The notes: a model not told the origin generated them from the sequence alone. A stretch of DNA of 57,957 nt from Bacillus sp. ISL-37 (GCF_018613315.1 NZ_JAGGQL010000020.1:1-57957); one strand, 5' to 3'. Counted from the stretch's first letter, positions 8,591 to 20,907 are shown. Numbers and translations are program-made.

Positions 8591-10790
8591 ACCAAGTTCA
8601 GAGGAAATTAAACAGGATAAGATTTATCGTGAAATGGGACTGTCAGACAGCGAGTTTGCTTCTGCCGAAAAGATTCTTGGACGGGTGCCGAACTATACGG
8701 AAACAGGATTGTTCTCTGTTATGTGGTCGGAGCACTGCAGCTACAAGAACTCCAAGCCGGTGCTGAAAAAGTTCCCTGTCACGGGGGAGCGGGTTTTACA
8801 GGGCCCAGGCGAAGGTGCAGGAATTGTTGATATTGGTGATGGCCAGGCGGTCGTTTTCAAAATCGAGAGCCATAACCATCCATCAGCAATCGAGCCATAC
8901 CAGGGCGCTGCTACGGGTGTCGGCGGAATTATCCGCGACGTTTTTTCGATGGGAGCAAGGCCAATTGCATTACTGAATTCCCTCCGTTTTGGCGAGTTAG
9001 AATCGCCACGAGTGAAATATTTGTTTGAACAGGTTGTAGCAGGGATTGCAGGTTACGGAAACTGCATCGGTATTCCGACAGTAGGCGGAGAGGTTCAGTT
9101 TGACGCTGCTTATGAAGGCAACCCGCTTGTAAACGCAATGTGCGTTGGATTGATCAACCATGAGGATATCAAGAAGGGCCAGGCGCATGGCGTTGGCAAT
9201 ACCGTCATGTACGTTGGTGCGAAGACTGGCCGTGATGGAATCCATGGCGCGACATTTGCTTCTGAGGAATTGAATGAGGCATCTGAAGAGAAGCGTCCTG
9301 CGGTCCAGGTTGGCGATCCGTTTATGGAAAAGTTGCTTTTGGAAGCATGTCTGGAGCTTGTGAAAAATGATGCGCTTGTCGGGATCCAGGACATGGGCGC
9401 TGCAGGATTGACGAGTTCATCAGCTGAGATGGCGAGCAAGGCCGGATCCGGAATCGAAATGAATCTTGATCTTGTGCCGCAGCGTGAAACAGGTATGACT
9501 GCTTATGAGATGATGCTTTCTGAGTCCCAGGAGCGCATGCTGATCGTAGTCGAAAAAGGCCGTGAGCAGGAAATCGTAGATCTTTTTTCAAAATATGAGC
9601 TTGAAGCGGTGGCAATCGGAAAAGTTACGGATGACAAGATGCTTCGTCTTTTACATAAGGGGGAAGTGGTTGCTGATGTACCTGCGGATGCACTGGCTGA
9701 AGAAGCACCTGTCTATTACAAGCCATCAAGCGAACCAGCGTATTTCCGTGAGTTCCAGGCGATGGAAAATGATATCCCTAAAGTTGAAAACTATGAAAAT
9801 ACTCTTTTGCAGCTGCTGCAGCAGCCAACGATTGCAAGCAAAGAGTGGGTCTATGACCAATATGATCATATGGTGCGTACGGGCACGGTTGTGTCTCCTG
9901 GGTCCGATGCAGCGGTAGTAAGAGTTCGCGGCACAGAAAAAGGATTGGCGATGACAACCGACTGCAACTCCCGTTATATCTACCTTGACCCGGAAACAGG
10001 CGGGAAGATTGCCGTTGCTGAAGCGGCGCGCAATATTGTCTGCTCTGGCGGTGAACCGCTGGCGATCACGGACTGCCTGAACTTCGGGAATCCTGAGAAG
10101 CCGGAGATTTTCTGGCAGTTTGAAAAAGCGGTCGACGGCATGAGTGAAGCATGCCGAACATTGAGTACCCCTGTCATCGGCGGAAATGTGAGTTTGTATA
10201 ACGAAACGAACGGAACGGCTGTCTACCCGACACCAGTTGTCGGCATGGTCGGACTTGTTGAAAACTTGCAGCATGTAACGACGCAGCATTTTAAAAATGC
10301 TGGCGATTTGATTTATTTGCTGGGTGAAACAAAGGATGAGTTCGGTGGCAGTGAGCTGCAGAAAATGGTTTATGGCAAGATTTTTGGCAAGGCGCCTGAG
10401 CTTGATTTAGAAGTGGAAGCAAGCTATCAAGCGCAGATTTTAACAGCGATCAAAAATGGGCTGGTTGCTTCTGCGCATGATGTCGCCGAGGGCGGTTTGG
10501 CCGTTGCGCTTGCTGAATCCGTGATCGGCAGCAAAGGTTTGGGAGCTGAGGTAGTACTAGAAGGAAATGCTGTATCTGCCTTGTTCAGCGAATCGCAATC
10601 CCGCTTTATTTTATCCGTAAAACCAGAAAATCAAATCGAGTTTGAGAGTTTAACAGACGCGGTGTTGGTCGGAAAAGTCGTTGAAACTCCAGTCTTAAAG
10701 GTTGATGTCAACGGTGAGAGCGTGATCAATCAAGATGCAGAGGGGCTGAAAAAGGCCTGGAAAGGAGCCATCCCATGCTTGCTGAACTAA
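8574..10790 (+). CDS. purL: FGAM synthase subunit PurL
   Basis: The small-form PurL (738 residues) that performs the ATP-dependent amidation of FGAR, using ammonia from PurQ. It is a tandem duplication of the AIR-synthase fold: [21 protein letters not shown] marks the first half, and [10 protein letters not shown] and [14 protein letters not shown] the second. The ATG lies inside the end of purQ, preceded by TGGAGGG, and the 3' end overlaps purF by 16 bases. Confidence 0.97.
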   Translation: MRLMLEPSSEEIKQDKIYREMGLSDSEFASAEKILGRVPNYTETGLFSVMWSEHCSYKNSKPVLKKFPVTGERVLQGPGEGAGIVDIGDGQAVVFKIESHNHPSAIEPYQGAATGVGGIIRDVFSMGARPIALLNSLRFGELESPRVKYLFEQVVAGIAGYGNCIGIPTVGGEVQFDAAYEGNPLVNAMCVGLINHEDIKKGQAHGVGNTVMYVGAKTGRDGIHGATFASEELNEASEEKRPAVQVGDPFMEKLLLEACLELVKNDALVGIQDMGAAGLTSSSAEMASKAGSGIEMNLDLVPQRETGMTAYEMMLSESQERMLIVVEKGREQEIVDLFSKYELEAVAIGKVTDDKMLRLLHKGEVVADVPADALAEEAPVYYKPSSEPAYFREFQAMENDIPKVENYENTLLQLLQQPTIASKEWVYDQYDHMVRTGTVVSPGSDAAVVRVRGTEKGLAMTTDCNSRYIYLDPETGGKIAVAEAARNIVCSGGEPLAITDCLNFGNPEKPEIFWQFEKAVDGMSEACRTLSTPVIGGNVSLYNETNGTAVYPTPVVGMVGLVENLQHVTTQHFKNAGDLIYLLGETKDEFGGSELQKMVYGKIFGKAPELDLEVEASYQAQILTAIKNGLVASAHDVAEGGLAVALAESVIGSKGLGAEVVLEGNAVSALFSESQSRFILSVKPENQIEFESLTDAVLVGKVVETPVLKVDVNGESVINQDAEGLKKAWKGAIPCLLN

Positions 10791-12187
10791 AAGGCTTGAA
10801 TGAGGAATGCGGCGTTTTTGGAATCTGGGGACATCCCGAGGCAGCACAAATTACGTATTACGGGCTTCATAGCCTGCAGCACCGCGGCCAGGAGGGCACT
10901 GGCATTGTTGTGAGCGATGGAATGGAACTTAAGGGAAGAAAAGGCGAAGGCCTTGTGACTGAAATTTTTACGGCTGATGCAATGGAAGACCTACAGGGTG
11001 TAGGTGCTATCGGCCATGTCCGTTATGCAACAGCGGGCGGCGGGGGCTATGAAAATGTCCAGCCGCTGCTGTTCCAATCGCAGAGCGGCGGCCTGGCCCT
11101 TGCGCATAACGGCAATCTCGTAAATGCTGATGCGCTAAGGAATCAGCTTGAAGCCCAGGGAAGCATTTTTCAAACGAGTTCAGATACAGAGGTGCTTGCC
11201 CATTTAATAAAGCGCGGCGGCTTCAGCCAGCTGAAGGACCGTGTGAAAAATGCACTTCCGATGCTGAAGGGGGCTTACGCCTTTTTAATCATGACCGAAA
11301 CAGAAATGATGGTCGCGCTCGATCCGCATGGATTGCGCCCGCTTTCGCTTGGCCGCCTTGGCGATGCTTATGTCGTAGCTTCAGAGACTTGCGCCTTCGA
11401 TATCGTCGGTGCGGAGTTTGTAAGAGACATCCTTCCTGGAGAATTGTTGGTGATTGATGCAGACGGCCTTCATTCCGAGATGTACTCAATGAGCTCGGGC
11501 ACGGCAATCTGTACGATGGAATATATTTATTTTTCTAGACCAGACAGCAACATCCACGGCATCAACGTTCATGCTGCCCGCAAAAATCTCGGCAAGCAAC
11601 TTGCAAAAGAGGTGCCGATTCAGGCTGATGTTGTTACAGGTGTACCTGATTCAAGTATATCCGCGGCAATCGGGTATGCGGAGGAATCAGGCATTCCATA
11701 CGAAATGGGTTTGATCAAGAACCGTTACGTTGGCCGAACTTTCATCCAGCCTTCCCAGTCACTGAGAGAGCAGGGCGTGAAAATGAAGCTTTCTCCGGTG
11801 CGCGGGATTGTGGAAGGCAAGCGTGTCATAATGGTTGACGATTCGATTGTTCGCGGCACGACCAGCCGCCGGATTGTGAAGATGCTGAAGGAAGCGGGCG
11901 CGACCGAGGTGCACGTCGTCATCAGTTCGCCGCCAATTCAGAATCCATGCTTTTATGGAATCGATACATCTACCCGCGAGGAATTGATTGCCTCCGATCA
12001 TTCGGTCGAAGAGATTCGTGAATTGATTGGTGCCGACTCGCTGACGTTTTTGAGTGTCGAGGGCATGCTTGAGGCAATCGGGCACAATGAACCTGGCGAA
12101 ACAAGAGGTCAGTGCCTTGCTTGCTTTACCGGGAAGTACCCAACGGAGATCTATCCGCAAGCTGTGCCTGCTGGGCAGAAGTGTTAA
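10775..12187 (+). CDS. purF: Amidophosphoribosyltransferase PurF
   Basis: Commits PRPP to purine synthesis by making phosphoribosylamine. An 11-residue propeptide ([11 protein letters not shown]) precedes Cys12, which becomes the N-terminal nucleophile after cleavage, as in B. subtilis. The C-terminal phosphoribosyltransferase domain has [14 protein letters not shown]. Cysteines in AICTME, NPCFYG and CLAC match the four ligands of the oxygen-sensitive 4Fe-4S cluster. It has 470 residues. The operon is interrupted after this gene by a ~160-base gap holding a tandem repeat. Confidence 0.97.
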   Translation: MLAELKGLNEECGVFGIWGHPEAAQITYYGLHSLQHRGQEGTGIVVSDGMELKGRKGEGLVTEIFTADAMEDLQGVGAIGHVRYATAGGGGYENVQPLLFQSQSGGLALAHNGNLVNADALRNQLEAQGSIFQTSSDTEVLAHLIKRGGFSQLKDRVKNALPMLKGAYAFLIMTETEMMVALDPHGLRPLSLGRLGDAYVVASETCAFDIVGAEFVRDILPGELLVIDADGLHSEMYSMSSGTAICTMEYIYFSRPDSNIHGINVHAARKNLGKQLAKEVPIQADVVTGVPDSSISAAIGYAEESGIPYEMGLIKNRYVGRTFIQPSQSLREQGVKMKLSPVRGIVEGKRVIMVDDSIVRGTTSRRIVKMLKEAGATEVHVVISSPPIQNPCFYGIDTSTREELIASDHSVEEIRELIGADSLTFLSVEGMLEAIGHNEPGETRGQCLACFTGKYPTEIYPQAVPAGQKC

Positions 12188-12191
12188 AGGA

Positions 12192-12290
12192 ATTAATGTG
12201 CCCGTAAAGAGCAGAATCAGTTAAAGGTCACATAAAAGTGATTAATGTGCCCGTAAGGAAGCGGGATGGCAATTAAAGGTCACATAATCC
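12192..12290 (+). repeat. Two-unit ~52-bp tandem repeat between purF and purM
   Basis: The core ATTAATGTGCCCGTAA occurs twice (TGCCCG at 12199 and 12248), and TTAAAGGTCACATAA occurs twice (GGTCACA at 12227 and 12279, exactly 52 bases apart). Within each unit GTGCCC and GGTCAC are complementary but for one mismatch, so each can fold. The same GTGCCCGT ... GGTCACA core makes up the array at the end of the window (57640-57932), so this is a dispersed family. It lies inside the pur transcript. Confidence 0.8.
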
Positions 12291-12350
12291 TTAAAGGAAG
12301 CGTCTACGACAAGAGACTTAGAGAATACAGCCAAATCGGAGGTAATGAAC

Positions 12351-13394
12351 ATGGCAAATGCGTATAAGCAGGCTGGTGTGGATATTGAGGCCGGGTACGA
12401 GTCGGTGGAAAGGATTAAAAAGCATGTGAATCGGACGGTCAGGCCTGGTGTGATGGGTGCATTAGGCGGTTTCGGCGGAATGTTCGACCTTTCCAGCCTT
12501 GGACTGAAGGAGCCGGTGCTCGTTTCAGGCACGGATGGTGTCGGCACGAAGCTGATGCTGGCATTCATGATGGACCGGCATGATACAATCGGCATAGATG
12601 CGGTCGCGATGTGCGTGAACGACATCGTTGTGCAGGGAGCTGAACCATTATATTTCCTTGACTATATCGCCTGCGGAAAAGCAGAGCCGGAAAAAATCGA
12701 GGCAATTGTCAGAGGGATTGCCGACGGCTGCGAGCTGGCTGGTTGTGCGCTGGTCGGCGGGGAAACCGCGGAAATGCCAGGGATGTACTCTCCGGAAGAA
12801 TACGATTTGGCTGGTTTTTCGGTCGGAGCCTGTGAAAAAGCTGATATCATCACAGGGCAGAAAATCAAAGAGGGCGATGTGCTGATCGGACTTGCATCAA
12901 GCGGCATCCACAGCAATGGCTACTCGCTTGTGCGCAAGGTGTTTTTCGAGCAGGCGGACTGGGAGCTTGACCGTTACGTAGAAGAGTTTGGCTGTACGCT
13001 GGGAGAAGAACTACTCAAGCCAACACGTATTTATGTAAAATCGGTGCTTGCCGCAAAGAAGCAGTTTGAACTCAAAGGGCTGGCCCATATTACGGGCGGC
13101 GGCTTCATCGAAAACATACCGCGGATGATGCCGGAAGGACTGGGCGCAAAAATCGAAGAGGGCAGCTGGGAAATTCCGCAGGTGTTCAAGACGATTGAAT
13201 CCCTTGGTGAAATTGAACGCAAGGATATGTATAATATCTTCAATATGGGGATTGGCATGGTAACGGCGGTGGATGCAGGAATTGCTCATGAAGTTGTGGC
13301 GTTTTTTAACAAAAACGGAGAGCAGGCTGCCGTAATCGGCACAATAACTGGCATTGAAGGAATCGAGATGAAAGTGGCTGGTGAAGAGCTATGA
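12351..13394 (+). CDS. purM: AIR synthetase PurM
   Basis: Closes the imidazole ring: FGAM plus ATP gives AIR. It has 347 residues. The N-terminal [15 protein letters not shown], the [13 protein letters not shown]-binding segment, and [11 protein letters not shown] are conserved. Of two in-frame ATGs (12345 and 12351) the second sits eight bases after GGAGGT and gives the family start. It is the first gene after the repeat-bearing gap and has its own strong ribosome site; the stop overlaps purN (ATGA). Confidence 0.96.
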   Translation: MANAYKQAGVDIEAGYESVERIKKHVNRTVRPGVMGALGGFGGMFDLSSLGLKEPVLVSGTDGVGTKLMLAFMMDRHDTIGIDAVAMCVNDIVVQGAEPLYFLDYIACGKAEPEKIEAIVRGIADGCELAGCALVGGETAEMPGMYSPEEYDLAGFSVGACEKADIITGQKIKEGDVLIGLASSGIHSNGYSLVRKVFFEQADWELDRYVEEFGCTLGEELLKPTRIYVKSVLAAKKQFELKGLAHITGGGFIENIPRMMPEGLGAKIEEGSWEIPQVFKTIESLGEIERKDMYNIFNMGIGMVTAVDAGIAHEVVAFFNKNGEQAAVIGTITGIEGIEMKVAGEEL

Positions 13395-13993
13395 AAAAAA
13401 TAGCGGTATTCGCGTCGGGAAGCGGAAGCAATTTTCAGGCGATTGCCGTCGCGGCACAAGCAGGTATCCTGAATGCTGAAATCTCGCTGCTTGTATGTGA
13501 TAAGCCAGGCGCATTTGCTGTCGACCGGGCTGAAATGTTAGGAATTCCTGCTCTGGTGATCAGTCCAAAAAGCTATCCTGCCAAAGCAGCATATGAGGCA
13601 GAGATTTTACAAAAGCTGATTAGCCTTGATGTCGAAATGATTGTGCTTGCGGGCTACATGCGCCTCATCGGGCCGACATTGCTTGAAGCATATGAAGGGA
13701 AAATCGTGAACATCCACCCGTCACTTTTGCCGGCCTTTCCTGGGAAGGATGCGATCGGGCAGGCGCTGGCAGCGGGAGTTGAGACTACAGGAGTGACGAT
13801 CCATTTCGTGGACGAGGGAATGGATACAGGACCGATCATTGCGAGCGCTGCGGTAAAAATCGATGCTAGCGAAACAAGGGAGTCGCTCCAGAAGAAAATA
13901 CAGCGGATTGAACACAACATGTATCCAGACGTTTTGGAGGAGCTGTTGAACGGAGAAGAGGAGGCAGTACAATGGGAAAAAAGCGTGCACTGA
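13391..13993 (+). CDS. purN: GAR transformylase PurN
   Basis: Transfers a formyl group from 10-formyl-THF to GAR, giving FGAR. It has 200 residues. [10 protein letters not shown] binds the phosphate, [10 protein letters not shown] holds the catalytic Asn and His, and [13 protein letters not shown] holds the catalytic Asp. It overlaps purM by four bases and purH by 22. The order purM-purN-purH-purD is the same as in B. subtilis. Confidence 0.96.
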   Translation: MKKIAVFASGSGSNFQAIAVAAQAGILNAEISLLVCDKPGAFAVDRAEMLGIPALVISPKSYPAKAAYEAEILQKLISLDVEMIVLAGYMRLIGPTLLEAYEGKIVNIHPSLLPAFPGKDAIGQALAAGVETTGVTIHFVDEGMDTGPIIASAAVKIDASETRESLQKKIQRIEHNMYPDVLEELLNGEEEAVQWEKSVH

Positions 13994-15510
13994 TCAGTGT
14001 TTCGAATAAAGAAGGAATTGTAGAATTTGCGAAGGAACTTGTCGAGCTTGGATTTGAAATCGTCTCGACTGGCGGTACCAAAAAAGCGCTCAAGGAAGGT
14101 GGCGTTCCCGTCATTGGGATCAGCGATGTGACTGGTTTTCAGGAAATCCTTGAAGGCCGTGTTAAGACGCTGCACCCTAAAATTCACGGAGGCTTGCTTG
14201 CGAAGTACGACGATCCTTCCCATCAGGCTCAGCTGGCTGAAAATGAAATCGAGCAAATCGAGCTTGTCTGCGTCAACTTGTATCCTTTTAAAGAAACAAT
14301 TTCAAAGCCTGGCGTGACAGCGGAAGATGCGATTGAAAATATCGACATCGGCGGTCCAGCGATGCTGCGTGCATCAGCTAAAAATCATCAATACATAACA
14401 GTGCTTGTAGACCCTGCAGATTATCACCAGGTGATTGAAGAGTACAAGAATCAGAACGAAACAACAATGAAAACCCGTCGCCTTCTTGCTGCGAAGGTGT
14501 TCCGCCATACGGCTGCGTATGATGCACTGATTGCTGAATACATGACAGAACTTGCTGGCGAGGAACGGCCGGAAAAAATGACGGTGACTTACGAGCTGAA
14601 GCAAAGCTTGCGCTACGGTGAAAATCCGCATCAGAAGGCTGCTTTTTACCAGAAGCCGCTTGGTTCAGCCTTTTCAGTGGCGGCAGCGGAACAGCTTCAC
14701 GGAAAAGAGCTATCTTATAACAATATCAATGATGCAAACGCGGCTTTGCAGATTGTAAAAGAATTCTCTGAGCCGGCAGCGGTTGCGGTTAAGCATATGA
14801 ACCCTTGTGGAGTGGGTGTCGGTAAGGACATTTTTGATGCTTTCGGAAAGGCGTTTGAAGCGGATCCGGTCTCTATCTTTGGCGGGATCATCGCCTTGAA
14901 TCGCGAGGTTGATGGGGAGTCTGCCCGCAAGCTTTATGAAATCTTCCTTGAAATCATCATCGCTCCTTCTTTTAGCGACGAAGCTCTGGAAATTTTAACG
15001 GCGAAAAAGAATCTCCGGTTGTTGAAGGTCTCATTTGATGGTGAGGCTGCGAAGGAGAATACTCTGTCCTCTATTGAAGGCGGATTGCTTGTTCAGCAGC
15101 AGGATGCGTATGGATTTGACGATGCGGAAATCTCTGTACCGACAAAGCGTGAACCAACCGAGGCAGAATGGGAAGCCTTGAAGCTTGGATGGAAGGTTGT
15201 TAAGCATGTTAAATCCAACGCGATTGTCGTGGCGGATAAGGATATGACCTTAGGAATCGGCGCCGGTCAAATGAACCGAGTTGGAGCGGCTATGATTGCG
15301 CTGGAGCAGGCTGGGGCAAAAGCGGATGGAGCTGCGCTCGCATCTGACGCATTCTTCCCGATGGACGACACCGTCGAAGCGGCAGCAAAAGCTGGTATCA
15401 CGGCCATCATCCAGCCCGGCGGATCCGTCCGTGATGCAGATTCAATCAAAAAAGCGGATGAATATGGCATTGCGATGGTGTTTACCGGCGTAAGGCATTT
15501 CAGACATTAA
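13972..15510 (+). CDS. purH: Bifunctional AICAR formyltransferase / IMP cyclohydrolase PurH
   Basis: Performs the last two steps to IMP. The N-terminal cyclohydrolase domain (~1-195; [25 protein letters not shown]) precedes the AICAR formyltransferase domain, with RYGENPHQ and KHMNPCGVG (catalytic Lys-His) in its first half and the ATP/folate-binding KHVKSNAIV further on. Its 512 residues are normal. Translation starts within purN at an ATG after GGAGGCAG. A 70-base gap precedes purD. Confidence 0.97.
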   Translation: MGKKRALISVSNKEGIVEFAKELVELGFEIVSTGGTKKALKEGGVPVIGISDVTGFQEILEGRVKTLHPKIHGGLLAKYDDPSHQAQLAENEIEQIELVCVNLYPFKETISKPGVTAEDAIENIDIGGPAMLRASAKNHQYITVLVDPADYHQVIEEYKNQNETTMKTRRLLAAKVFRHTAAYDALIAEYMTELAGEERPEKMTVTYELKQSLRYGENPHQKAAFYQKPLGSAFSVAAAEQLHGKELSYNNINDANAALQIVKEFSEPAAVAVKHMNPCGVGVGKDIFDAFGKAFEADPVSIFGGIIALNREVDGESARKLYEIFLEIIIAPSFSDEALEILTAKKNLRLLKVSFDGEAAKENTLSSIEGGLLVQQQDAYGFDDAEISVPTKREPTEAEWEALKLGWKVVKHVKSNAIVVADKDMTLGIGAGQMNRVGAAMIALEQAGAKADGAALASDAFFPMDDTVEAAAKAGITAIIQPGGSVRDADSIKKADEYGIAMVFTGVRHFRH

Positions 15511-15559
15511 TGGCTGGCAAGTGGTTTGGAATCACGCATTAAGTTAAAAGTAGTCCTGA

Positions 15560-16934
<1,375 letters not shown>

Positions 16935-16960
16935 AAAATCATCTCCTTTAGTTTAGTTGA

Positions 16961-16986
16961 AGCCCCCGGATTAATGGGGGCTTTTT
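16961..16986 (+). terminator. Purine operon terminator
   Basis: AGCCCCC and GGGGGCT form a 7-bp GC-rich stem around an 8-base loop, followed by TTTTTA. Confidence 0.9.
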
Positions 16987-17002
16987 AGTTCAGTATCTAA
17001 AG

Positions 17003-17275
17003 TTAACTTGGGTTATAAGGAATCCATCCTTCTGAATCCCCATTTTCGGCATTCTGCTGTTCCATCATATCCTGGCCTTTTTCATAGGCAGCGGTCAACG
17101 GGCAATAGCGGACAATCCCTTCTCCGACTTTCATTGCGCCCAACATCGCTATGAAGATATAGGAATCCTTCCACGGCCGTTTCACCATTTTCGATGTCGA
17201 CCAAGCGAGGATTGTCAGTCCTGCTGTAATCCTGACAAGTGCGTTGATGATCCCGATATTCGGTCGTACATTCAT
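17003..17275 (-). CDS. DUF2892 (YgaP-type transmembrane domain) protein
   Basis: A 90-residue protein. MNVRPNIGIINALVRITAGL is the classic DUF2892 opening: a short cytoplasmic start and an inner-membrane helix (~10-28), then a second helix (~40-57) with IVRYCPLTAAY. In YgaP this domain anchors a rhodanese domain; here it stands alone with a polar tail. ATG 17273-17275 is preceded by AAAGGAG. The role is unknown. It may share a transcript with the 37-aa gene downstream, although the hairpin at 16961 lies between them. Confidence 0.85.
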   Translation of the reverse strand: MNVRPNIGIINALVRITAGLTILAWSTSKMVKRPWKDSYIFIAMLGAMKVGEGIVRYCPLTAAYEKGQDMMEQQNAENGDSEGWIPYNPS

Positions 17276-17406
17276 ATCTCATCGCTCCTTTACTCCATTT
17301 TTACAGTTAATTTGAAATTCTTTAATGCGTTAAACAGTGAAATATGTTACGATAGTACAATAATGTAAGGGCTTACTTTTTGTGCAAATTTCGATTTTAA
17401 ACATGT

Positions 17407-17650
17407 GGCTCTGTTAAATCGATGTTATATATAACACTCTGTTGATGAAGTGGAAGGCGCGTAGACTCCTCCGAAAATGCTAACGCATTTTCATCGTGCG
17501 TGGGCAGGTTCATTGAAGCTTCTCAATGTCCTGCGGGATCAGCCGGCTAGGTGAGACCCCGCAGGAGCTTGCGACGAGGAAGCTCAGCGCCGGCCCCGCG
17601 GAAAGCGAAGCGCCTGGAACGAAAATCAACAGCCATTTTTTAACAGAGCC
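17407..17650. mobile_element. MITE-like Bacillaceae intergenic repeat (~244 bp)
   Basis: The element is bounded by perfect 12-bp inverted ends, GGCTCTGTTAAA (17407-17418) and TTTAACAGAGCC (17639-17650). Inside it lie GC-rich complementary segments (CCTGCGGG near 17530 with CCCGCAGG near 17560) and phrases such as GTGAGACCCCGCAGGAGC and CCCCGCGGAAAGCGAAGCG, which I recognise from a highly repeated Bacillaceae intergenic element. It has no coding capacity. No clear target duplication is visible. It lies between the DUF2892 gene and yerA and could be a transposase-mobilised MITE or a decayed element. Confidence 0.7.
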
Positions 17651-17677
17651 CTAACATAGAGAAAAGGGGAACATGGT

Positions 17678-19417
17678 ATGGAACAACGTTATCGATGGAA
17701 AAACAAACAATTGCGCGACCATGCTGCTGTTTTGGACGGCACCCTTTCACCGACGGTCTTATTGAAGAATGCGACATATTTGAACCAGACATTCCGCAAG
17801 TGGATGACTGCGAACATTTGGATTTACAATGACAGGATTGTGTATGTTGGTGAAAACCTGCCTGAAAATACAAAGCAATGTGAAATAGTGGATTGCACCG
17901 GGATGAAGCTGGTGCCGGGCTATATTGAACCACATGCCCACCCATTTCAACTTTATAATCCCCATTCTTTCGCTGCCTATGCATCGCAGACGGGGACGAC
18001 GACGCTGATTAATGACAATATGGTGCTGGCTTTACAATTAGGAAAAAAGAAAGCGTTTTCCTTTATCAATGAGCTGAATGACAATCCGGTCACGATGTAC
18101 TGGTGGTGCCGTTTTGATGCGCAGACTGAAATCCAGCATGAGGAAGAGGTCTTCTCCAACAGCAATGTCAGAGCCTGGCTCGAGCATGAGAATGTCGTCC
18201 AGGGCGGTGAGCTGACATGCTGGCCGAAGCTGTTGAACGGCGACGACATGATTCTTCACTGGATGCAGGAAACGAAGCGCCATCACAAGAAAATTGAGGG
18301 GCACTTTCCTGGTGCATCAGAAAAGACGCTCGCGAAAATGATGCTGTTCGGCGCGGATTGCGACCATGAGGCGATGACTGGCGAGGAAGTTCGCAGAAGG
18401 CTGATGCAAGGATATATGGTTTCATTGAGACATTCATCGATCCGTCCGGATTTGCCGAAGCTGCTGGATGAGATTCATGAACTGGATATTGCGGTGTACG
18501 ACCGTTTCATGATGACGACAGATGGGTCATCGACCGCTTTTTATGAAAATGGCGTGATGGATGAGCTGATTCGTATTGCAATTGAAAAAGGCGTTCCGGT
18601 CATCGATGCTTATAATATGGCGACGGTCAATGTGGCACGTTATTATAATTTTGAACATCTGCACGGCAATATCGCGACAGGCAGGATTGCGAATATCAAT
18701 ATTTTGAGTGATGAAATGAACCCGACACCTGTTTCGGTGCTGGCAAAAGGCCAGTGGGTGAAGCGTGATGGTGAAGCAATGGATGCAGCGAAAGAGCTGG
18801 ACTGGACCCAAATGGGCTTTGAGCCGCTTAAAATGGACTGGGACCTGACGGTGGATGATATGCAATTCTCGATGCCGTTTGGAATCAAGATGGAGAATTC
18901 GGTCATAACGAAGCCGTATTCGATTTCAATCGATGTGTCCGCTGAGGAACTGTCTACAAAGCATGATGAGTGCTTTTTCATGCTGATCGACCGAAATGGG
19001 CAATGGCGAATCAATACGATGCTGAAAGGTTTTGCGACCGAACTGCAGGGTCTTGCGAGTTCGTTTTCCAATACTGGCGACATCATTCTGATTGGCAAAA
19101 ACAAGCAGGATATGATGGCTGCTTTTAACAGGATGAAGGAGCTCGGCGGTGGCATAGTGGCGTGTGAAAATGGTGTGCCTGTCAAGGAGATTCCATTGAG
19201 GCTGCAGGGTATCATGTCCAGCCATCCTGTGACGGAGCTGATGGCGGAGGAGAAGAAGCTGCTTGAATATCTAAAAGAAAAAGGCTATAAATTCGCCGAT
19301 CCGATTTATTCATTATTATTCTTCAGTTCAACGCATTTGCCATATATCCGTATCACACAAGAGGGCATCTATGATGTGATGAAAAAAACGGTACTCTTTC
19401 CAACGATAATGCGTTAA
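17678..19417 (+). CDS. yerA: Adenine deaminase-family amidohydrolase YerA
   Basis: A 579-residue protein of the AdeC-like amidohydrolase family. A short beta domain precedes the metal-dependent barrel, opened by PGYIEPHAHP near residue 84 (HxH metal ligands). EGHFPGASEKTL and GADCDHEAMTGEE match AdeC metal and substrate segments, followed by the C-terminal adenine-deaminase domain with an FSNTGDII region. AdeC hydrolyses adenine to hypoxanthine and ammonia; YerA paralogs have not been shown to do so, and the active-site sequence differs (PHAHP instead of GHVHI), so the substrate is open. Neighbours are the same as in B. subtilis (yerA-yerB-yerC). Confidence 0.88.
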   Translation: MEQRYRWKNKQLRDHAAVLDGTLSPTVLLKNATYLNQTFRKWMTANIWIYNDRIVYVGENLPENTKQCEIVDCTGMKLVPGYIEPHAHPFQLYNPHSFAAYASQTGTTTLINDNMVLALQLGKKKAFSFINELNDNPVTMYWWCRFDAQTEIQHEEEVFSNSNVRAWLEHENVVQGGELTCWPKLLNGDDMILHWMQETKRHHKKIEGHFPGASEKTLAKMMLFGADCDHEAMTGEEVRRRLMQGYMVSLRHSSIRPDLPKLLDEIHELDIAVYDRFMMTTDGSSTAFYENGVMDELIRIAIEKGVPVIDAYNMATVNVARYYNFEHLHGNIATGRIANINILSDEMNPTPVSVLAKGQWVKRDGEAMDAAKELDWTQMGFEPLKMDWDLTVDDMQFSMPFGIKMENSVITKPYSISIDVSAEELSTKHDECFFMLIDRNGQWRINTMLKGFATELQGLASSFSNTGDIILIGKNKQDMMAAFNRMKELGGGIVACENGVPVKEIPLRLQGIMSSHPVTELMAEEKKLLEYLKEKGYKFADPIYSLLFFSSTHLPYIRITQEGIYDVMKKTVLFPTIMR

Positions 19418-19481
19418 AATATAACAGTGCATCTAGAGATAGACAGCCATGATCGAACTTGGAGATCAAGGGGTGGCGAAA

Positions 19482-20522
19482 ATGAGAAAAAAATGGATCG
19501 CTGTGCTGGCGGCCGCGATGGTGCTTACCGCCGGATGCAGCAGTAAAGAGACAGAGAAAAAAGAAGCAACAGAACATAAAGAAAAAGAGATTGAAGTAGA
19601 CGAGGTTGTCGCTCCGGAGGAACTGCCGTATCAATTCCCGCTGACCGGGGTCGGGACTGCTGAGGAGAGTTCTGACCGGGCGGTGGCCGTGGTGGTCAAT
19701 AACCATCCAAAGGCGCGTCCGCAATCCGGTCTTCACAAAGCTGACGTCGTCCACGAGGTCCTTGCAGAAGGAGACGTTACAAGGTTCGTGGCGATTTTTC
19801 AAAGCGAACAGCCTGAAAAAATAGGGCCGGTCCGCAGTGCGAGGGAATACTTCATTGACCTGGCATCCGGGTTTGACAGTTTCTTCATCGCCCATGGCTA
19901 TAGCCCTGAAGCGAAGGAAATGCTCGAAGGCGGAGCGATCGATAACATCAACGGAATGCAATATGATGGAACACTGTTCAAGCGGGCCGATTTCCGGAAG
20001 GCGCCTCATAATTCTTATATCACCTATAAGAATATTGTGAAGGGAGCGGAAACAAGAGGCTACGCACTTGATGAATTACCGGCTTCTGCAGTATTCTTGA
20101 GCAGTGAGGAAGCTGGACAGCTGGAAGGTACTCCTGCTGTGGAATTCATGGTAAAGTACGGTTCTCCGTCGTTCGATGCGATCTATGAGTACGACACGGA
20201 AAAAGAAAAATACCACCGTTTTAATGGCAGTGAAGAAACCGTTGATCTTGAAACAAAGGATCCTGTTCTGCTCGACAATATCCTTGTCGTGCAAATGGAC
20301 CATCAGGTAATTGATAGTGCAGGCCGCAGGGTCATCGATATGGCCTCCGGTGGCAAGGGATATCTGTTCCAAAAAGGAAAAGTGAATGAGATACAATGGA
20401 AAAATGAAGCTGGCAGGATCGTCCCTTATAAGGATGGGGGTAAAGCTGGTTTCGTTCCCGGGAAAACATGGATCAACATTGTCCCATCAATCAGCGATGT
20501 CTCATTCGACTCTCAACAATAA
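19482..20522 (+). CDS. yerB: DUF3048 lipoprotein YerB
   Basis: An exported lipoprotein of 346 residues. MRKKWIAVLAAAMVLTAGC is a type II signal peptide with lipobox LTAGC (Cys19), followed by a charged E/K-rich linker and then the DUF3048 domain: PLTGVG, VNNHPKARPQSGLHKADVV and GPVRSAREYF are characteristic. The start is ATG 19482, with AAGGGGTGG upstream; GTG 19473 and ATG 19449 are less likely because they would put extra residues before the signal peptide. It follows yerA by 64 bases and precedes yerC by 29, as in B. subtilis. The function is unknown. Confidence 0.9.
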   Translation: MRKKWIAVLAAAMVLTAGCSSKETEKKEATEHKEKEIEVDEVVAPEELPYQFPLTGVGTAEESSDRAVAVVVNNHPKARPQSGLHKADVVHEVLAEGDVTRFVAIFQSEQPEKIGPVRSAREYFIDLASGFDSFFIAHGYSPEAKEMLEGGAIDNINGMQYDGTLFKRADFRKAPHNSYITYKNIVKGAETRGYALDELPASAVFLSSEEAGQLEGTPAVEFMVKYGSPSFDAIYEYDTEKEKYHRFNGSEETVDLETKDPVLLDNILVVQMDHQVIDSAGRRVIDMASGGKGYLFQKGKVNEIQWKNEAGRIVPYKDGGKAGFVPGKTWINIVPSISDVSFDSQQ

Positions 20523-20551
20523 AATTCTGAGTGAATTAAGGGGTAGACTAT

Positions 20552-20863
20552 ATGCAAATTGATAAATTAAGAGGAAAAGAACTCGATCAATTATTCAAGG
20601 CGATTTTATCGCTGAAGGATCTCGACGAAGCATATCGCTTCTTCGACGACCTGGCGACAGTGAACGAAATCCAGTCGCTGGCACAACGCCTTGAAGTTGC
20701 CCGCATGCTACGTGAGGGCAAGACCTATCATAAAATCGAGACCGAAACAGGCGCGAGCACGGCAACAATTTCCCGTGTCAAGCGCTGCCTGAATTACGGA
20801 AACGATGCTTATGAAATGGCGCTGGAAAGACTGAAAGAGCAGGAAAACGCGGAAGCGAAATAG
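20552..20863 (+). CDS. yerC: TrpR-like regulator YerC
   Basis: A 103-residue helical DNA-binding protein of the YerC/YecD group in the Trp repressor superfamily. The helix-turn-helix lies at about residues 50-85: AQRLEVARMLREGKTYHKIE, then TGASTATISRVKRCLNYGN as the recognition helix. No tryptophan-operon genes are nearby, and the target and any co-repressor are unknown. It shares the transcript of yerB and ends at a good terminator. Confidence 0.92.
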   Translation: MQIDKLRGKELDQLFKAILSLKDLDEAYRFFDDLATVNEIQSLAQRLEVARMLREGKTYHKIETETGASTATISRVKRCLNYGNDAYEMALERLKEQENAEAK

Positions 20864-20875
20864 TTATTGACGAGG

Positions 20876-20907
20876 GCGGAACCGGGTGTGGTTCCGTTCT
20901 TTTTTAA
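20876..20907 (+). terminator. Terminator after yerC
   Basis: GGAACC and GGTTCC form a short stem (extended by GCG / CGT) around GGGTGT, followed by TTCTTTTTT. Confidence 0.85.
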
